Below, in pieces: positions 25,026 through 36,383 of a stretch of DNA of 64,000 nucleotides (the first letter of the stretch is position 1; each line of letters opens with the position of its first letter). A program made the position numbers and the translations under genes. The DNA comes from Marixanthotalea marina. Lineage in GTDB: Bacteria; Bacteroidota; Bacteroidia; Flavobacteriales; Flavobacteriaceae. Below the pieces are notes generated by a model that was not told the origin of the DNA, searched no databases, and saw nothing but the letters and a program-made list of their open reading frames with translations. The stretch is taken from assembly GCA_018883545.1 (NCBI GenBank), contig JAHLEH010000009.1:43811-107810 (forward strand), given 5' to 3'.

Positions 25026-27128
25026 ATGAATACCCACCTACAAACTCCCATAGATTACTTAAAAGGCGTTGGCCCAAATAGGGCTGATTTGCTAAAAAAA
25101 GAGTTGGGCATCCATACCTATCAGGATTTGATAAACCTGTTCCCAAACCGCTATATTGACAGAACTCGGTATTACAAAATAAACCAATTGCAGCGCAACA
25201 ATGCCGATGTGCAGGTGATTGGAAAAATAACCGAACTAAAAGAAGTAGCCCAACAACGTGGCAAACGTTTGGTAGCCACTTACCAAGATGAAACCGGCAC
25301 TATGGAATTAGTCTGGTTTCGAGGCCACAAATGGATTCGTGAAAGCTTAAAGCTAAACACGCCTTATGTGGTCTTTGGCAAAACCAATTGGTTTAATGGC
25401 CGGTTTAGCATGCCACACCCCGAAATGGAGCTTTTGGAAGAACACGAAAAAAATCTGCGCTCTGTGATGCAACCCGTTTATCCTTCAACCGAAAAACTAA
25501 CTAATAAAGGGATTTCGAATCGGGTAATAAGCAAAATTATCCAGCAATTGTTTTTAGAAACCAAAGGTCGGTTTAAAGAAACGTTACCTAACAATATCCT
25601 TTCGGAATTAAAACTCATCAACAAAAGCGAGGCACTTTTTAACGTTCATTTTCCGAAAAGCCAAGAGCTTTTATCAAGAGCACAATACCGATTAAAATTT
25701 GAGGAGTTTTTCTATATTCAGCTACAATTAATTTTAAAAAACCTCATCCATAAATCGAAAATAAAAGGCTTTCCTTTTGAAAAAATTGGAGACCATTTCA
25801 ATACCTTTTTCAAGAACCATTTACCGTTCGATTTAACCAAAGCTCAAAAACGTGTTTTAAAAGAAATTCGACACGATTTAGGCAGCAATGCACAAATGAA
25901 TCGACTTTTGCAGGGTGATGTGGGTTCTGGCAAGACCATAGTAGCACTCATGTCAATGTTAATCGCACTTGACAACGGTTTTCAAACCTGTTTAATGGCG
26001 CCTACTGAAATTTTGTCAGTCCAACACTATAACGGATTAGTTGAACTATGTAATAATTTGAATATCAGAATAAAAATATTAACTGGTTCAACTAAAACTT
26101 TAGAACGAAAAGAAATCCATGAAATGCTCGAAAATGGCACGTTAGACATTCTTATTGGCACGCATGCGTTACTCGAAAATAAAGTAAAATTTAAAAATTT
26201 AGGGCTCGCCGTAATTGACGAACAGCACCGTTTTGGAGTGGAACAAAGAAGTAAATTGTGGAGAAAGAATTTGTCTCCCCCACACATTTTAATCATGACG
26301 GCAACACCAATTCCACGAACCTTAGCCATGTCGGTTTACGGTGATTTGGATATCTCCATCATTGACGAATTACCTCCCGGAAGAAAAGCCATTAAAACGG
26401 TGCATCGCTATGACAAAAATCGTTTAAATGTTTTCAAATTTATCCGTGATGAAATTGATAAAGGCAGGCAAGTATATATTGTATATCCATTAATCCAAGA
26501 AAGTGAAACAATGGATTATAAAGATTTAATGGACGGCTATGCTAGCATAGAACGCGATTTTCCAAAACCTAAATATCAAATTTCGATTGTTCACGGTAGA
26601 ATGAAACCAGCCGATAAAGATTATGAAATGCAGCGTTTTGCTAAAGGTGAAACCCAAATTATGGTAGCCACTACCGTTATTGAAGTCGGCGTAAATGTGC
26701 CCAACGCTTCTGTGATGATTATTGAAAGTGCCGAACGCTTTGGTTTATCGCAACTCCACCAATTACGTGGTCGCGTGGGTCGAGGTGCTGAGCAAAGCTA
26801 TTGTATTTTAATGACAGGACCCAAACTAAGCAACGATAGCAAAACCCGCTTGGAAACCATGGTGAGAACCAACGATGGCTTTGAAATAGCCGAAGTGGAT
26901 TTAAAATTGCGAGGCCCAGGCGATATTATGGGGACACAACAAAGCGGCGTATTAAACCTTAAAATTGCCGATATAGTAAAAGACAAAGACATCCTTCAGA
27001 ATGCACGGTTTTACGCAAAGAAAGTGCTTCAAAATGATCCGTCCCTAAGCTTACCTGAAAACAACGTTGTTTTGAGCACTTACCAAGAGTTGGCTAAATT
27101 CAAAAATATTTGGAATTATATCAGCTAA
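25026..27128 (+). CDS. recG: ATP-dependent DNA helicase RecG
   Basis: Branched-DNA helicase that remodels stalled forks and recombination intermediates. The 700-residue protein has an N-terminal wedge/OB domain (to about residue 200, with KGVGPNRADLLKKELGI), Walker A GDVGSGKTIVAL, the DEQH box IDEQHRFGVEQR, TATPIPRTLAMSVYGDLD, PPGRKAI and the motif VI region QLRGRVGRG. Length and order match RecG. Its nearest plus-strand neighbour is pheT, 175 bases downstream. Confidence 0.97.
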   Translation: MNTHLQTPIDYLKGVGPNRADLLKKELGIHTYQDLINLFPNRYIDRTRYYKINQLQRNNADVQVIGKITELKEVAQQRGKRLVATYQDETGTMELVWFRGHKWIRESLKLNTPYVVFGKTNWFNGRFSMPHPEMELLEEHEKNLRSVMQPVYPSTEKLTNKGISNRVISKIIQQLFLETKGRFKETLPNNILSELKLINKSEALFNVHFPKSQELLSRAQYRLKFEEFFYIQLQLILKNLIHKSKIKGFPFEKIGDHFNTFFKNHLPFDLTKAQKRVLKEIRHDLGSNAQMNRLLQGDVGSGKTIVALMSMLIALDNGFQTCLMAPTEILSVQHYNGLVELCNNLNIRIKILTGSTKTLERKEIHEMLENGTLDILIGTHALLENKVKFKNLGLAVIDEQHRFGVEQRSKLWRKNLSPPHILIMTATPIPRTLAMSVYGDLDISIIDELPPGRKAIKTVHRYDKNRLNVFKFIRDEIDKGRQVYIVYPLIQESETMDYKDLMDGYASIERDFPKPKYQISIVHGRMKPADKDYEMQRFAKGETQIMVATTVIEVGVNVPNASVMIIESAERFGLSQLHQLRGRVGRGAEQSYCILMTGPKLSNDSKTRLETMVRTNDGFEIAEVDLKLRGPGDIMGTQQSGVLNLKIADIVKDKDILQNARFYAKKVLQNDPSLSLPENNVVLSTYQELAKFKNIWNYIS

Positions 27129-27271
27129 AAGAACAACCGTTTACCAACACGAACCAACCAAAGAGATTTAATTTTTCAAAAGTAGCTATCTTTACAAAAA
27201 GATTTAATTTTCATATTTATTATGGCACAACTTTAAAGCTTTGCCATATAGGTAAAAATGAAAAAAATATG

Positions 27272-27287
27272 TAGGTTTGCAAGCCTA
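27272..27287 (+). promoter_or_regulatory. -7-like element and near-palindrome before pheT
   Basis: TAGGTTTG at 27272-27279 matches TAnnTTTG, and the 16 bases TAGGTTTGCAAGCCTA form a palindrome with one mismatched pair. It ends 16 bases before the pheT ATG. No TTG lies at the standard upstream distance, so the promoter reading is tentative; an operator is an alternative. Confidence 0.4.
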
Positions 27288-27303
27288 AAAAAGTGCATTA
27301 TAT

Positions 27304-29730
27304 ATGAGGATTTCGTACAATTGGCTGAAGCAATTTATCAAAACGGATTGGACACCTGAACAAACAGGGGAATTATTAACAGATTTAGGACTTGAAGTAG
27401 AAGGCATCGAAACATTTCAGTCCGTTAAAGGCGGTTTAGAAGGCATTGTTGTTGGTGAAGTCCTTACTTGCATAAAACATCCAAATGCCGATAAGCTAAA
27501 ATTGACTACGGTTTCCATAGGAACAGACGAACCCTTACAAATAGTTTGCGGCGCACCCAATGTAGCTGTTGGCCAAAAAGTGCCCGTGGCTACCATTGGA
27601 ACAACTTTATACACGCCTGAAGGTGAATCATGGACCATAAAAAAAGGCAAAATACGAGGCGAAGAAAGCCATGGAATGATCTGTGCCGAAGACGAACTTG
27701 GCTTAGGTAGTTCGCATGACGGCATTTTAGTGCTGGATGACAAACATAAAGTAGGCACACTAGTCGCTGATGTTTTTGAAGTAGAAAATGACCAGGTATT
27801 CGAAATTGGTTTAACGCCAAACCGAGCCGATGCCATGAGTCATTGGGGAACAGCACGCGATTTAAGAGCCGGTTTGGTACAAAAAGACATTTCTTTAGAA
27901 CTCATTACACCTTCCGTAAGCGCTTTTCATGTGGACAACAGGACACTCAAAATCGATGTTGACGTTAAAAATAAAGAATTAGCGCCTCGATATTGTGGCG
28001 TTACCATTTCTGGTATTAAAGTAAAAGAGTCCCCTTTATGGTTGCAAAACAGATTGAAAGCCATTGGCCTAAAACCTTTAAACAATATTGTTGATGCTAC
28101 TAATTATGTGCTTCACGAATTGGGACAACCATTGCACGCTTTTGATGCCAATAAAATTACAGGTAACAAAATAGAAGTTAAAACCGTTAAAGCAGGCACT
28201 AAGTTTACCACACTTGACGAGGTAGAACACGAATTACACGAAGACGACCTTATGATTTGTGATGCTGAAAAACCCATGTGTATTGCTGGTGTTTTTGGCG
28301 GAATTCATTCCGGCATTACAGAAACTACGACTTCTATTTTTCTTGAAAGCGCCTATTTTAATCCTGTGAGCATACGCAAAACAGCCAAGCGCCATGGTTT
28401 GAATACAGATGCATCATTTAGATTTGAACGCGGCATAGACCCTAATATTACAGAATATGCGTTAAAACGTGCAGCTTTATTGATTATGGAAATTGCTGGA
28501 GGTGAGGTAACAAGTGATATTGTTGATTTTTATCCGAAAAAATTTGAAGATTTCCATGTGCGCTTGAGTTTCGATAATGCCAAAAAATTAATTGGTGAAG
28601 AAATCCCAAAAGAAACCATCAAGAGCATCTTAACCTCTTTAGAAATTAAAGTCAACAACGTAACTGAAACCGGCTTAGGTTTAACTGTGCCTGCATATAG
28701 GAATGATGTTTTGAGAGAAGCCGATGTTATTGAAGAAATATTGCGTGTTTATGGCTATAATAACATTAAAAACACAGAGAAGCTTAATGCTTCCATATCC
28801 AGCACATCACGTTTTGACGACCATAAGGTTCAAAACGTTGCTGGCAATCAATTGGCAGCGCAAGGTTTTTTCGAAATCATGGCCAATTCCCTCACATCAC
28901 CTAGTTATGTAAATTTAAGTGATCAATTAAAAGAAGAACATAATGTTAACATCTTAAATCCATTGAGTAACGATTTGTCTGCTTTAAGGCAATCATTGTT
29001 ATTTTCAGGATTGGAAGCAGTATCATATAACATCAATAGAAAACGAAACGACTTAAAATTATTTGAGTTTGGCAAAACCTATCATGTATATAACAATACA
29101 AGAGAAGAGTTTAAACACTTAACACTTTTTGTTACTGGAAACAAAAACAATGAGCATTGGGGCCATACATCCCAAAAAAGCGATTTCTTCTTTATGAAAG
29201 GAACCATTTCTGCACTATTAGAGCGTTTGGGTATTTCAAGATTTAAGGAAAAACCGATTAAAAATGACCTAATAAGCGAAGGCTTAACTTTAGAACTAGG
29301 CAAAATTAAATTGGTTGATTTTGGACTGGTTAAAAAACCTGTCTTAAAGCATTTTGATATTTCCCAAGAAGTACTTTTTGCCGATTTCAATTGGGATAGT
29401 ATTTTGGATTTGGTAAAACACAATAAAATTTCGTTCAAGTCCATTCCTAAACACCCTGAAGTTCGTCGAGATTTTGCTTTGTTAGTAAATGAAAATATCA
29501 CCTTTGAGTCTATATACGATCTCGCAAAACAAACGGAAAAGCGCTTGCTAAAATCGATAAACTTATTTGATGTGTACCAAGGTAAAAACTTACCTGAAGG
29601 CAAGAAGAGTTACGCTGTTAGCTTTACACTTCAAGACGAAAACAACACGCTTAAGGACAAGCAAATTGACAAAATAATGCAATCACTTCAACACAATTTT
29701 GAAACCCAATTAGGAGCAGAATTAAGGTAA
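27304..29730 (+). CDS. pheT: Phenylalanine-tRNA ligase beta subunit
   Basis: An 808-residue subunit of the alpha2-beta2 enzyme. It contains the N-terminal EMAP/tRNA-binding domain (KHPNADKLKLTTV...QIVCGAPNV), the B3/B4 editing domain, the B5 domain (RNDVLREADVIEEILRVYGYNNI) and the C-terminal anticodon-binding FDX-ACB domain (PKHPEVRRDFALLV to the end). pheS is not in this window, as is frequent in Bacteroidota. A terminator follows. The ATG at 27304 gives the usual MRISYNWLKQF start. Confidence 0.97.
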   Translation: MRISYNWLKQFIKTDWTPEQTGELLTDLGLEVEGIETFQSVKGGLEGIVVGEVLTCIKHPNADKLKLTTVSIGTDEPLQIVCGAPNVAVGQKVPVATIGTTLYTPEGESWTIKKGKIRGEESHGMICAEDELGLGSSHDGILVLDDKHKVGTLVADVFEVENDQVFEIGLTPNRADAMSHWGTARDLRAGLVQKDISLELITPSVSAFHVDNRTLKIDVDVKNKELAPRYCGVTISGIKVKESPLWLQNRLKAIGLKPLNNIVDATNYVLHELGQPLHAFDANKITGNKIEVKTVKAGTKFTTLDEVEHELHEDDLMICDAEKPMCIAGVFGGIHSGITETTTSIFLESAYFNPVSIRKTAKRHGLNTDASFRFERGIDPNITEYALKRAALLIMEIAGGEVTSDIVDFYPKKFEDFHVRLSFDNAKKLIGEEIPKETIKSILTSLEIKVNNVTETGLGLTVPAYRNDVLREADVIEEILRVYGYNNIKNTEKLNASISSTSRFDDHKVQNVAGNQLAAQGFFEIMANSLTSPSYVNLSDQLKEEHNVNILNPLSNDLSALRQSLLFSGLEAVSYNINRKRNDLKLFEFGKTYHVYNNTREEFKHLTLFVTGNKNNEHWGHTSQKSDFFFMKGTISALLERLGISRFKEKPIKNDLISEGLTLELGKIKLVDFGLVKKPVLKHFDISQEVLFADFNWDSILDLVKHNKISFKSIPKHPEVRRDFALLVNENITFESIYDLAKQTEKRLLKSINLFDVYQGKNLPEGKKSYAVSFTLQDENNTLKDKQIDKIMQSLQHNFETQLGAELR

Positions 29731-29761
29731 GACAAACTTTAACACTCACCTCTAGGTAATA

Positions 29762-29797
29762 AAAAAATAAAGACGGCAAAAACCGTCTTTATTTTTT
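29762..29797 (+). terminator. Terminator after pheT
   Basis: A 15-base perfect stem: AAAAAATAAAGACGG at 29762-29776 and its complement at 29783-29797 around a CAAAAA loop, the right arm ending in six T. It sits 31 bases after the pheT stop. Confidence 0.85.
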
Positions 29798-29830
29798 GTA
29801 TATTTATTGTAAACACTAAACTAGTATATT

Positions 29831-30070
29831 ATGGCAGACTCTAATTATATAAAAGTTTTTACAGGTAGTTTCATAATTGCACAACTCATTATTGACAAAT
29901 TAAATGCCGTTGGTATTAATGCGGTTGTTAAAGACGAAACCGAATCTGCTCGATTGGCTGGCTTTGGTGGCGGTATTGTTCCTGGATTCCAGGAAATACA
30001 CGTCAATAAAGACGAACTTGACAAAGCGGTTGAAATTGTTGAAAGCGTAAATTCCGAACTTCAACCTTAA
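29831..30070 (+). CDS. DUF2007 domain protein (putative signal-transducing small protein)
   Basis: A 79-residue soluble protein with the DUF2007 pattern: FTGSFIIAQLIIDKLNAVGINAVVKDE, a Gly-rich turn and a terminal EIHVNKDELDKAVEIVE helix. The fold is a small alpha/beta (ferredoxin-like, ACT-like) domain with a C-terminal dimerisation helix; function unknown. Flanked by the pheT terminator and the convergent ABC-F gene, whose stop is 2 bases away. Confidence 0.88.
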   Translation: MADSNYIKVFTGSFIIAQLIIDKLNAVGINAVVKDETESARLAGFGGGIVPGFQEIHVNKDELDKAVEIVESVNSELQP

Positions 30071-30072
30071 AT

Positions 30073-31779
<1,707 letters not shown>

Positions 31780-31814
31780 TTAATTGATTTTATTTAAAGA
31801 ACCAATCATTTTGC

Positions 31815-31822
31815 TATCTTAG
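31815..31822 (+). promoter_or_regulatory. -7-like element upstream of the GH2 gene
   Basis: TATCTTAG, a TAnnTTTG variant with one mismatch, 44 bases before the ATG. The same TAnnTTAG form occurs before two other genes of this locus (37735 and 38662). A -33 element at proper spacing was not found here. Confidence 0.35.
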
Positions 31823-31866
31823 TAGACCCATAGCTGAAAACGTAATACTAACATAACCAATCACTC

Positions 31867-34608
31867 ATGCATCGTACATTCATCAATGCCTTCTGCTTAT
31901 TAATTTTACTGTCAGCAACAATAGGTTGTAAAAAGACCCCTGAAATTGCAATAACAAAAGAACCTCTAAGAGAAAAAATAGCGATTAATATAGGATGGAA
32001 ATTCATGAAATATGCTTCAGAAAAAGAAGCCGACGATTTAATTTATGATGTGCGTCCTAAGATTGAAAACACAGACGATACTAAAGAGGCCGATTCTAAA
32101 CCAACAGAAGCCATCGCTATAGAATCTACAAAAAATGTTCTCAAGCCTTACATTTTGCCAACTGCCAATGCGTTTATAAAAGATTCCTCCAAACATTACA
32201 TAAGGCCAAGTGGCAACCCAGGTGCCGATTTTCCTTTTGTACAGTATGATTTTGATGACAGCAAATGGGATTCCATAAACCTACCACACGATTGGGCGAT
32301 TAACGGGCCATTTTTTGAAGGTCCAAATGCTGAAGTTGGCGGTGGCATGGGCAGACTGCCAAGCCATGGCGTGGCATGGTATCGAAAAAAACTAGAATTT
32401 AATGCATCTGATAAAGATAAATCCATTTTTCTGGATATAGATGGCGCCATGTCTTATGCGATGGTTTGGCTAAATGGCCATTTGGTTGGTGGTTGGCCTT
32501 ATGGTTATAATTCATTTCGGTTGGACTTAACTCCTTATATTAATTTTGAAAGCTCAAATCAACTCGCCATAAAGATTGACAATCCTAACCATTCTTCACG
32601 TTGGTACCCTGGCGGGGGCATTTATCGCAATGTTTGGCTTACCAAAACCAATAAAATTCATATTGACCATTGGGGAACTACTGTTACCACACCTACGGTT
32701 TCTAAAGACACGGCGGTGGTTAATTATGCTGTACGCGTTATTAACAATTCCAATAAAGAAAGTGACATTAGCGTTGTTACCAATTTATTTTTACTAAACG
32801 AAAATGGAGCGATTACATCAGAAAGCGTTGCCCAGCTTCCAAAAAAAACAATTAAACTAAATGCTGGAAAAAATGGTTCTCTGGAAAGTTCCGCTATAGT
32901 TACAAAGCCAAAACTATGGGGGCCACCACCAACTCAAACCCCAAACTTGTACAAAGCCATTACAATAATTTACGCCAATGAAGAACCTATTGACACTTAC
33001 GAAACCATTTTCGGAATCCGATCCATTGAATTTAATCCAGACAAAGGACTGCTTGTAAACGGCGAACATGTAAAGATACAAGGTGTTAACCAGCACCATG
33101 ACTTAGGAGCTTTGGGAGCTGCGTGGAATTACCGTGCGGCCGAGCGCCAATTGGAAATGCTAAAAGAAGTGGGGGCCAACGCTATAAGAATGGCACATAA
33201 TCCTCCTGCCCCGAAGTTATTAGAATTAACAGACAAAATGGGATTTTTGGTAGTTAATGAAATTTTCGATTCTTGGGAACGTAAAAAGACACCGCACGAT
33301 TTCCATCTCATTTTCCCAGATTGGCACGAGGCCGATACGCGCGCATTTGTACGTCGTGATAAAAACCATCCTTCCGTTATTTTATGGAGTTTTGGCAATG
33401 AAGTTGGCGAACAATACACAGATGAAGCAGGTGCTGCCTTGGGTAAAAAATTAAGTGCTATTGTAAAAGACGAAGACCCTACAAGATTAACAACCGCTTC
33501 GATGAATTACGCCAAACCCAATATGCCGTTTCCATCGTCAATGGATGTACTTAGCTTAAACTATCAAGGTGAAGGCATAAGGAATGCACCTAACTATAAA
33601 CACCTAAGCGGTATAAAAACAGAACCTCTTTACCCTGCTTTTCGCAATAAGTTTCCCAAAAAAGTTATTATAAGCAGTGAAACTGCTGCCGCTCTAAGCT
33701 CTCGTGGCACCTATTTATTCCCAGTAGCTGAGGGTACCAGTGCACCTATTTCGGATGGTTTAGGAGGCAATCCAGAAACAGGTTATGTAAGTTCTTATGA
33801 ACTATATACAGCAAATTTTGGGTCTTCGGCCGATAAAGTTTTTGCTACACAAGACAAACATCCATTTGTTGCTGGTGAATTTGTATGGTCTGGTTGGGAT
33901 TATTTAGGAGAACCAACGCCTTATTATTTGTCCAGAAGTTCGTATTTCGGAATCATAGATTTGGCTGGTTTTAAAAAAAACCGTTTTTACTTGTATCAAT
34001 CCAGATGGCGTCCAGATTTCCCGATGGTCCACATTTTACCTCATTGGAATTGGCCCGAACGCATCGGCGAAGTAACACCTGTACATGTGTTCACCTCAGG
34101 CGATGAAGTTGAATTATTTTTGAATGGCAAATCCTTGGGCAAAAAGAAAAAAAATACATACGAATACCGCTTGCGTTGGGACGATGTAGTTTACGAACCA
34201 GGCGAACTAAAAGCAATTGCCTATAAAAACGGAACTATTTGGAAAGAAGAAACCATAAAGACAACCGGGAAACCAGCGAAGCTAGTTGCTACGGCCGACC
34301 GATCAAACATTGCTTCTAGTGGTAATGATTTATCTTTTATTCGTGTGGAAATACGAGACGCTAATGGCCTTTTTGTTGCTAATGCAAATAACGCCGTTAC
34401 ATTTTCAGTTGAAGGACCAGGAAAAATAACAGCAACTGACAATGGGGATCCAACCAACATGACAGCTTTCAGCTCTAAAACAAGAAACGCTTTTAACGGT
34501 TTGGTTTTGGGAATTGTTAAACCCAAACAAGGTGAATCGGGACTTATAAAAGTCATCGTAAAATCCCCTGGTTTAGAGGATGCTATTGTTGAACTTATGA
34601 GTCAATAA
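31867..34608 (+). CDS. Glycoside hydrolase family 2 lipoprotein (beta-galactosidase-like)
   Basis: A 913-residue secreted lipoprotein (lipobox ATIGC, Cys at about residue 21). After a low-complexity stretch it has the GH2 sugar-binding jelly roll (DWAINGPFF, WYRKKLEF, FLDIDGAMSYAMVWLNG), an immunoglobulin-like sandwich, the catalytic barrel with acid/base Glu in WSFGNEVGEQY (about residue 512) and a nucleophile-region Glu in ISSETAAAL (about 605), then DUF4982-like and Ig-like C-terminal domains (VELFLNGKSLG; VRIEIRDANGL-type segment). Likely removes beta-linked galactose or glucuronate from glycans at the cell surface; the exact sugar is uncertain. Confidence 0.92.
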   Translation: MHRTFINAFCLLILLSATIGCKKTPEIAITKEPLREKIAINIGWKFMKYASEKEADDLIYDVRPKIENTDDTKEADSKPTEAIAIESTKNVLKPYILPTANAFIKDSSKHYIRPSGNPGADFPFVQYDFDDSKWDSINLPHDWAINGPFFEGPNAEVGGGMGRLPSHGVAWYRKKLEFNASDKDKSIFLDIDGAMSYAMVWLNGHLVGGWPYGYNSFRLDLTPYINFESSNQLAIKIDNPNHSSRWYPGGGIYRNVWLTKTNKIHIDHWGTTVTTPTVSKDTAVVNYAVRVINNSNKESDISVVTNLFLLNENGAITSESVAQLPKKTIKLNAGKNGSLESSAIVTKPKLWGPPPTQTPNLYKAITIIYANEEPIDTYETIFGIRSIEFNPDKGLLVNGEHVKIQGVNQHHDLGALGAAWNYRAAERQLEMLKEVGANAIRMAHNPPAPKLLELTDKMGFLVVNEIFDSWERKKTPHDFHLIFPDWHEADTRAFVRRDKNHPSVILWSFGNEVGEQYTDEAGAALGKKLSAIVKDEDPTRLTTASMNYAKPNMPFPSSMDVLSLNYQGEGIRNAPNYKHLSGIKTEPLYPAFRNKFPKKVIISSETAAALSSRGTYLFPVAEGTSAPISDGLGGNPETGYVSSYELYTANFGSSADKVFATQDKHPFVAGEFVWSGWDYLGEPTPYYLSRSSYFGIIDLAGFKKNRFYLYQSRWRPDFPMVHILPHWNWPERIGEVTPVHVFTSGDEVELFLNGKSLGKKKKNTYEYRLRWDDVVYEPGELKAIAYKNGTIWKEETIKTTGKPAKLVATADRSNIASSGNDLSFIRVEIRDANGLFVANANNAVTFSVEGPGKITATDNGDPTNMTAFSSKTRNAFNGLVLGIVKPKQGESGLIKVIVKSPGLEDAIVELMSQ

Positions 34609-34688
34609 CTAAATTTTTAACATTTCATTAATTTAAACGCAATTTTAAAAACTGTACTTTTCAAAACCAACTTAATAAACTAAATAAC

Positions 34689-36233
34689 ATGAAGAAGCAA
34701 CTTGTATATTTATTGCTAGTAGTGGGTTCGACTTATTTAACTCAAGCGCAACAAACACCCACAGACACAAGCAAATATCCCCCATTAACAACTTTTACCG
34801 CTCAAGAGGATCATGCGAACATGATGAAGCAACTGGGTATTACTGAGGTTAGACCTGGTAAAAGTGGTGACCCCACCAATCCAAACTCAGCTAATTACGA
34901 TGAAGCAATTGCAAACCCTTGCCCAGAGTTACCCGAAATTTTACTGACCAACAACGGAAAAAAAGTGACTACTGCAGATATGTGGTGGAATGTAAGAAGA
35001 CCAGAAATTGTGGAAATGTTCGAGCGTGAAGTTTATGGACGTGTGCCAGACAATGTACCAGATGTTACTTGGGAAGTTGAAATAGTGGATAACGAACGGG
35101 TGGGACGCATACCTGTTGTTGCCAAGAAATTAGTGGGTCATGTAGACAATAGCGCTTATCCATTAATTAATGTTGATATTGAAATGGTGCTAGTGGTACC
35201 CACAAATGTTAAAGGCCCAGTACCTGTATTAATGATGTTTGGCAGGCCGCAATTACCAGCTCCAGCACAACCAAATCCAGAGGATTTAGAAAAAATCAAT
35301 AAAAGCTTTAAAGCGATGATGATTAAAAGTGACCCTGAAATGAAAGCGGTTTTTGAACGTTATCCAGCTTACCAACCTATTACAAGATTAGAAGGCCCAG
35401 GATTTTTTGCACCACCTGTAACTGGCGATTCCCCTCCAACCGAACAATTATTGGCTGCTGGCTGGGGCTATGCAACCATATCAACTGGCAGTATCCAAGC
35501 TGACAATGGAGCTGGGCTCACAAGAGGCATAATAGGATTGACCAATCATGGGCAACCGCGTACACCAGAGCAATGGGGTGCGTTACGTGCTTGGGCATGG
35601 GGCGCTGCTCGTGGTTTGGATTATTTGGAAACCGACCCATTGGTGGATGCTAAAAAAGTAGGTATTGAAGGTGTTTCCCGTTATGGAAAAGCAGCTTTGG
35701 TAACTTTAGCTTTTGAACCACGCTTTGCGTTAGGCCTAATTGGTTCCTCAGGAAAAGGAGGAGTTACGCTACATCGACGCATATATGGTGAAACAGTTGA
35801 AAATTTAGCCGGCTCTGGAGCGCACCACTGGATGGCAGGAAATTATATAAAATACTCCGCTGAAAAAGGCAAATTTGGGAGAATGACAGGCTGTGATTTA
35901 CCAGTAGATTCACACCAACTTCTTGCTTTGGCAGCACCAAGACTCACTTTTGTTAGTTATGGTATTCCTGAAAAAGGAGATGCACATTGGCTAGACCAAA
36001 AAGGAAGTTATCAGGCAACGGTTGCGGCTGGTGAGGTATTCAAATTACTCGGCGCAAAAGATTTAGGGGTTTCTAATGATTACCACAAAGAAGTCATGCC
36101 GCCTATGCAAACCGATATGTTAGATGGTGAACTGGCTTGGCGTCAGCACAATGGCGGCCACACCGATGCACCAAACTTTCAATATTTTATTCCTTGGGCC
36201 AGTGAAAAATTAGGCTATGATCCAAAACAATAA
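34689..36233 (+). CDS. CE15-like glucuronoyl esterase family protein
   Basis: A 514-residue secreted alpha/beta hydrolase (signal peptide LVYLLLVVGSTYLTQAQ). The nucleophile elbow GVSRYGKAAL (near residue 330) fits the CE15 GCSRxGK motif, preceded by ARGLDYLETDPLVDAKKVGIEG, and a late His occurs in HNGGHTDAPNF. CE15 enzymes cleave esters of 4-O-methyl-glucuronate in xylan-lignin; the bacterial family is broader, so the natural ester is uncertain. It follows the GH2 gene by 80 bases in the same direction, with no obvious terminator between them. Confidence 0.82.
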   Translation: MKKQLVYLLLVVGSTYLTQAQQTPTDTSKYPPLTTFTAQEDHANMMKQLGITEVRPGKSGDPTNPNSANYDEAIANPCPELPEILLTNNGKKVTTADMWWNVRRPEIVEMFEREVYGRVPDNVPDVTWEVEIVDNERVGRIPVVAKKLVGHVDNSAYPLINVDIEMVLVVPTNVKGPVPVLMMFGRPQLPAPAQPNPEDLEKINKSFKAMMIKSDPEMKAVFERYPAYQPITRLEGPGFFAPPVTGDSPPTEQLLAAGWGYATISTGSIQADNGAGLTRGIIGLTNHGQPRTPEQWGALRAWAWGAARGLDYLETDPLVDAKKVGIEGVSRYGKAALVTLAFEPRFALGLIGSSGKGGVTLHRRIYGETVENLAGSGAHHWMAGNYIKYSAEKGKFGRMTGCDLPVDSHQLLALAAPRLTFVSYGIPEKGDAHWLDQKGSYQATVAAGEVFKLLGAKDLGVSNDYHKEVMPPMQTDMLDGELAWRQHNGGHTDAPNFQYFIPWASEKLGYDPKQ

Positions 36234-36383
36234 TGTCATTAGCCATATTTTAAATAAGGGTTTCTGATTTTTAATGCGTATATAATATTGAATCTTATAA
36301 GACAGGAAATTAATTGAACTTTAATATTTCATACTGAAGCTTATTTAAAAACTAAACTAAATACGAACTAAACTAAATTAATA

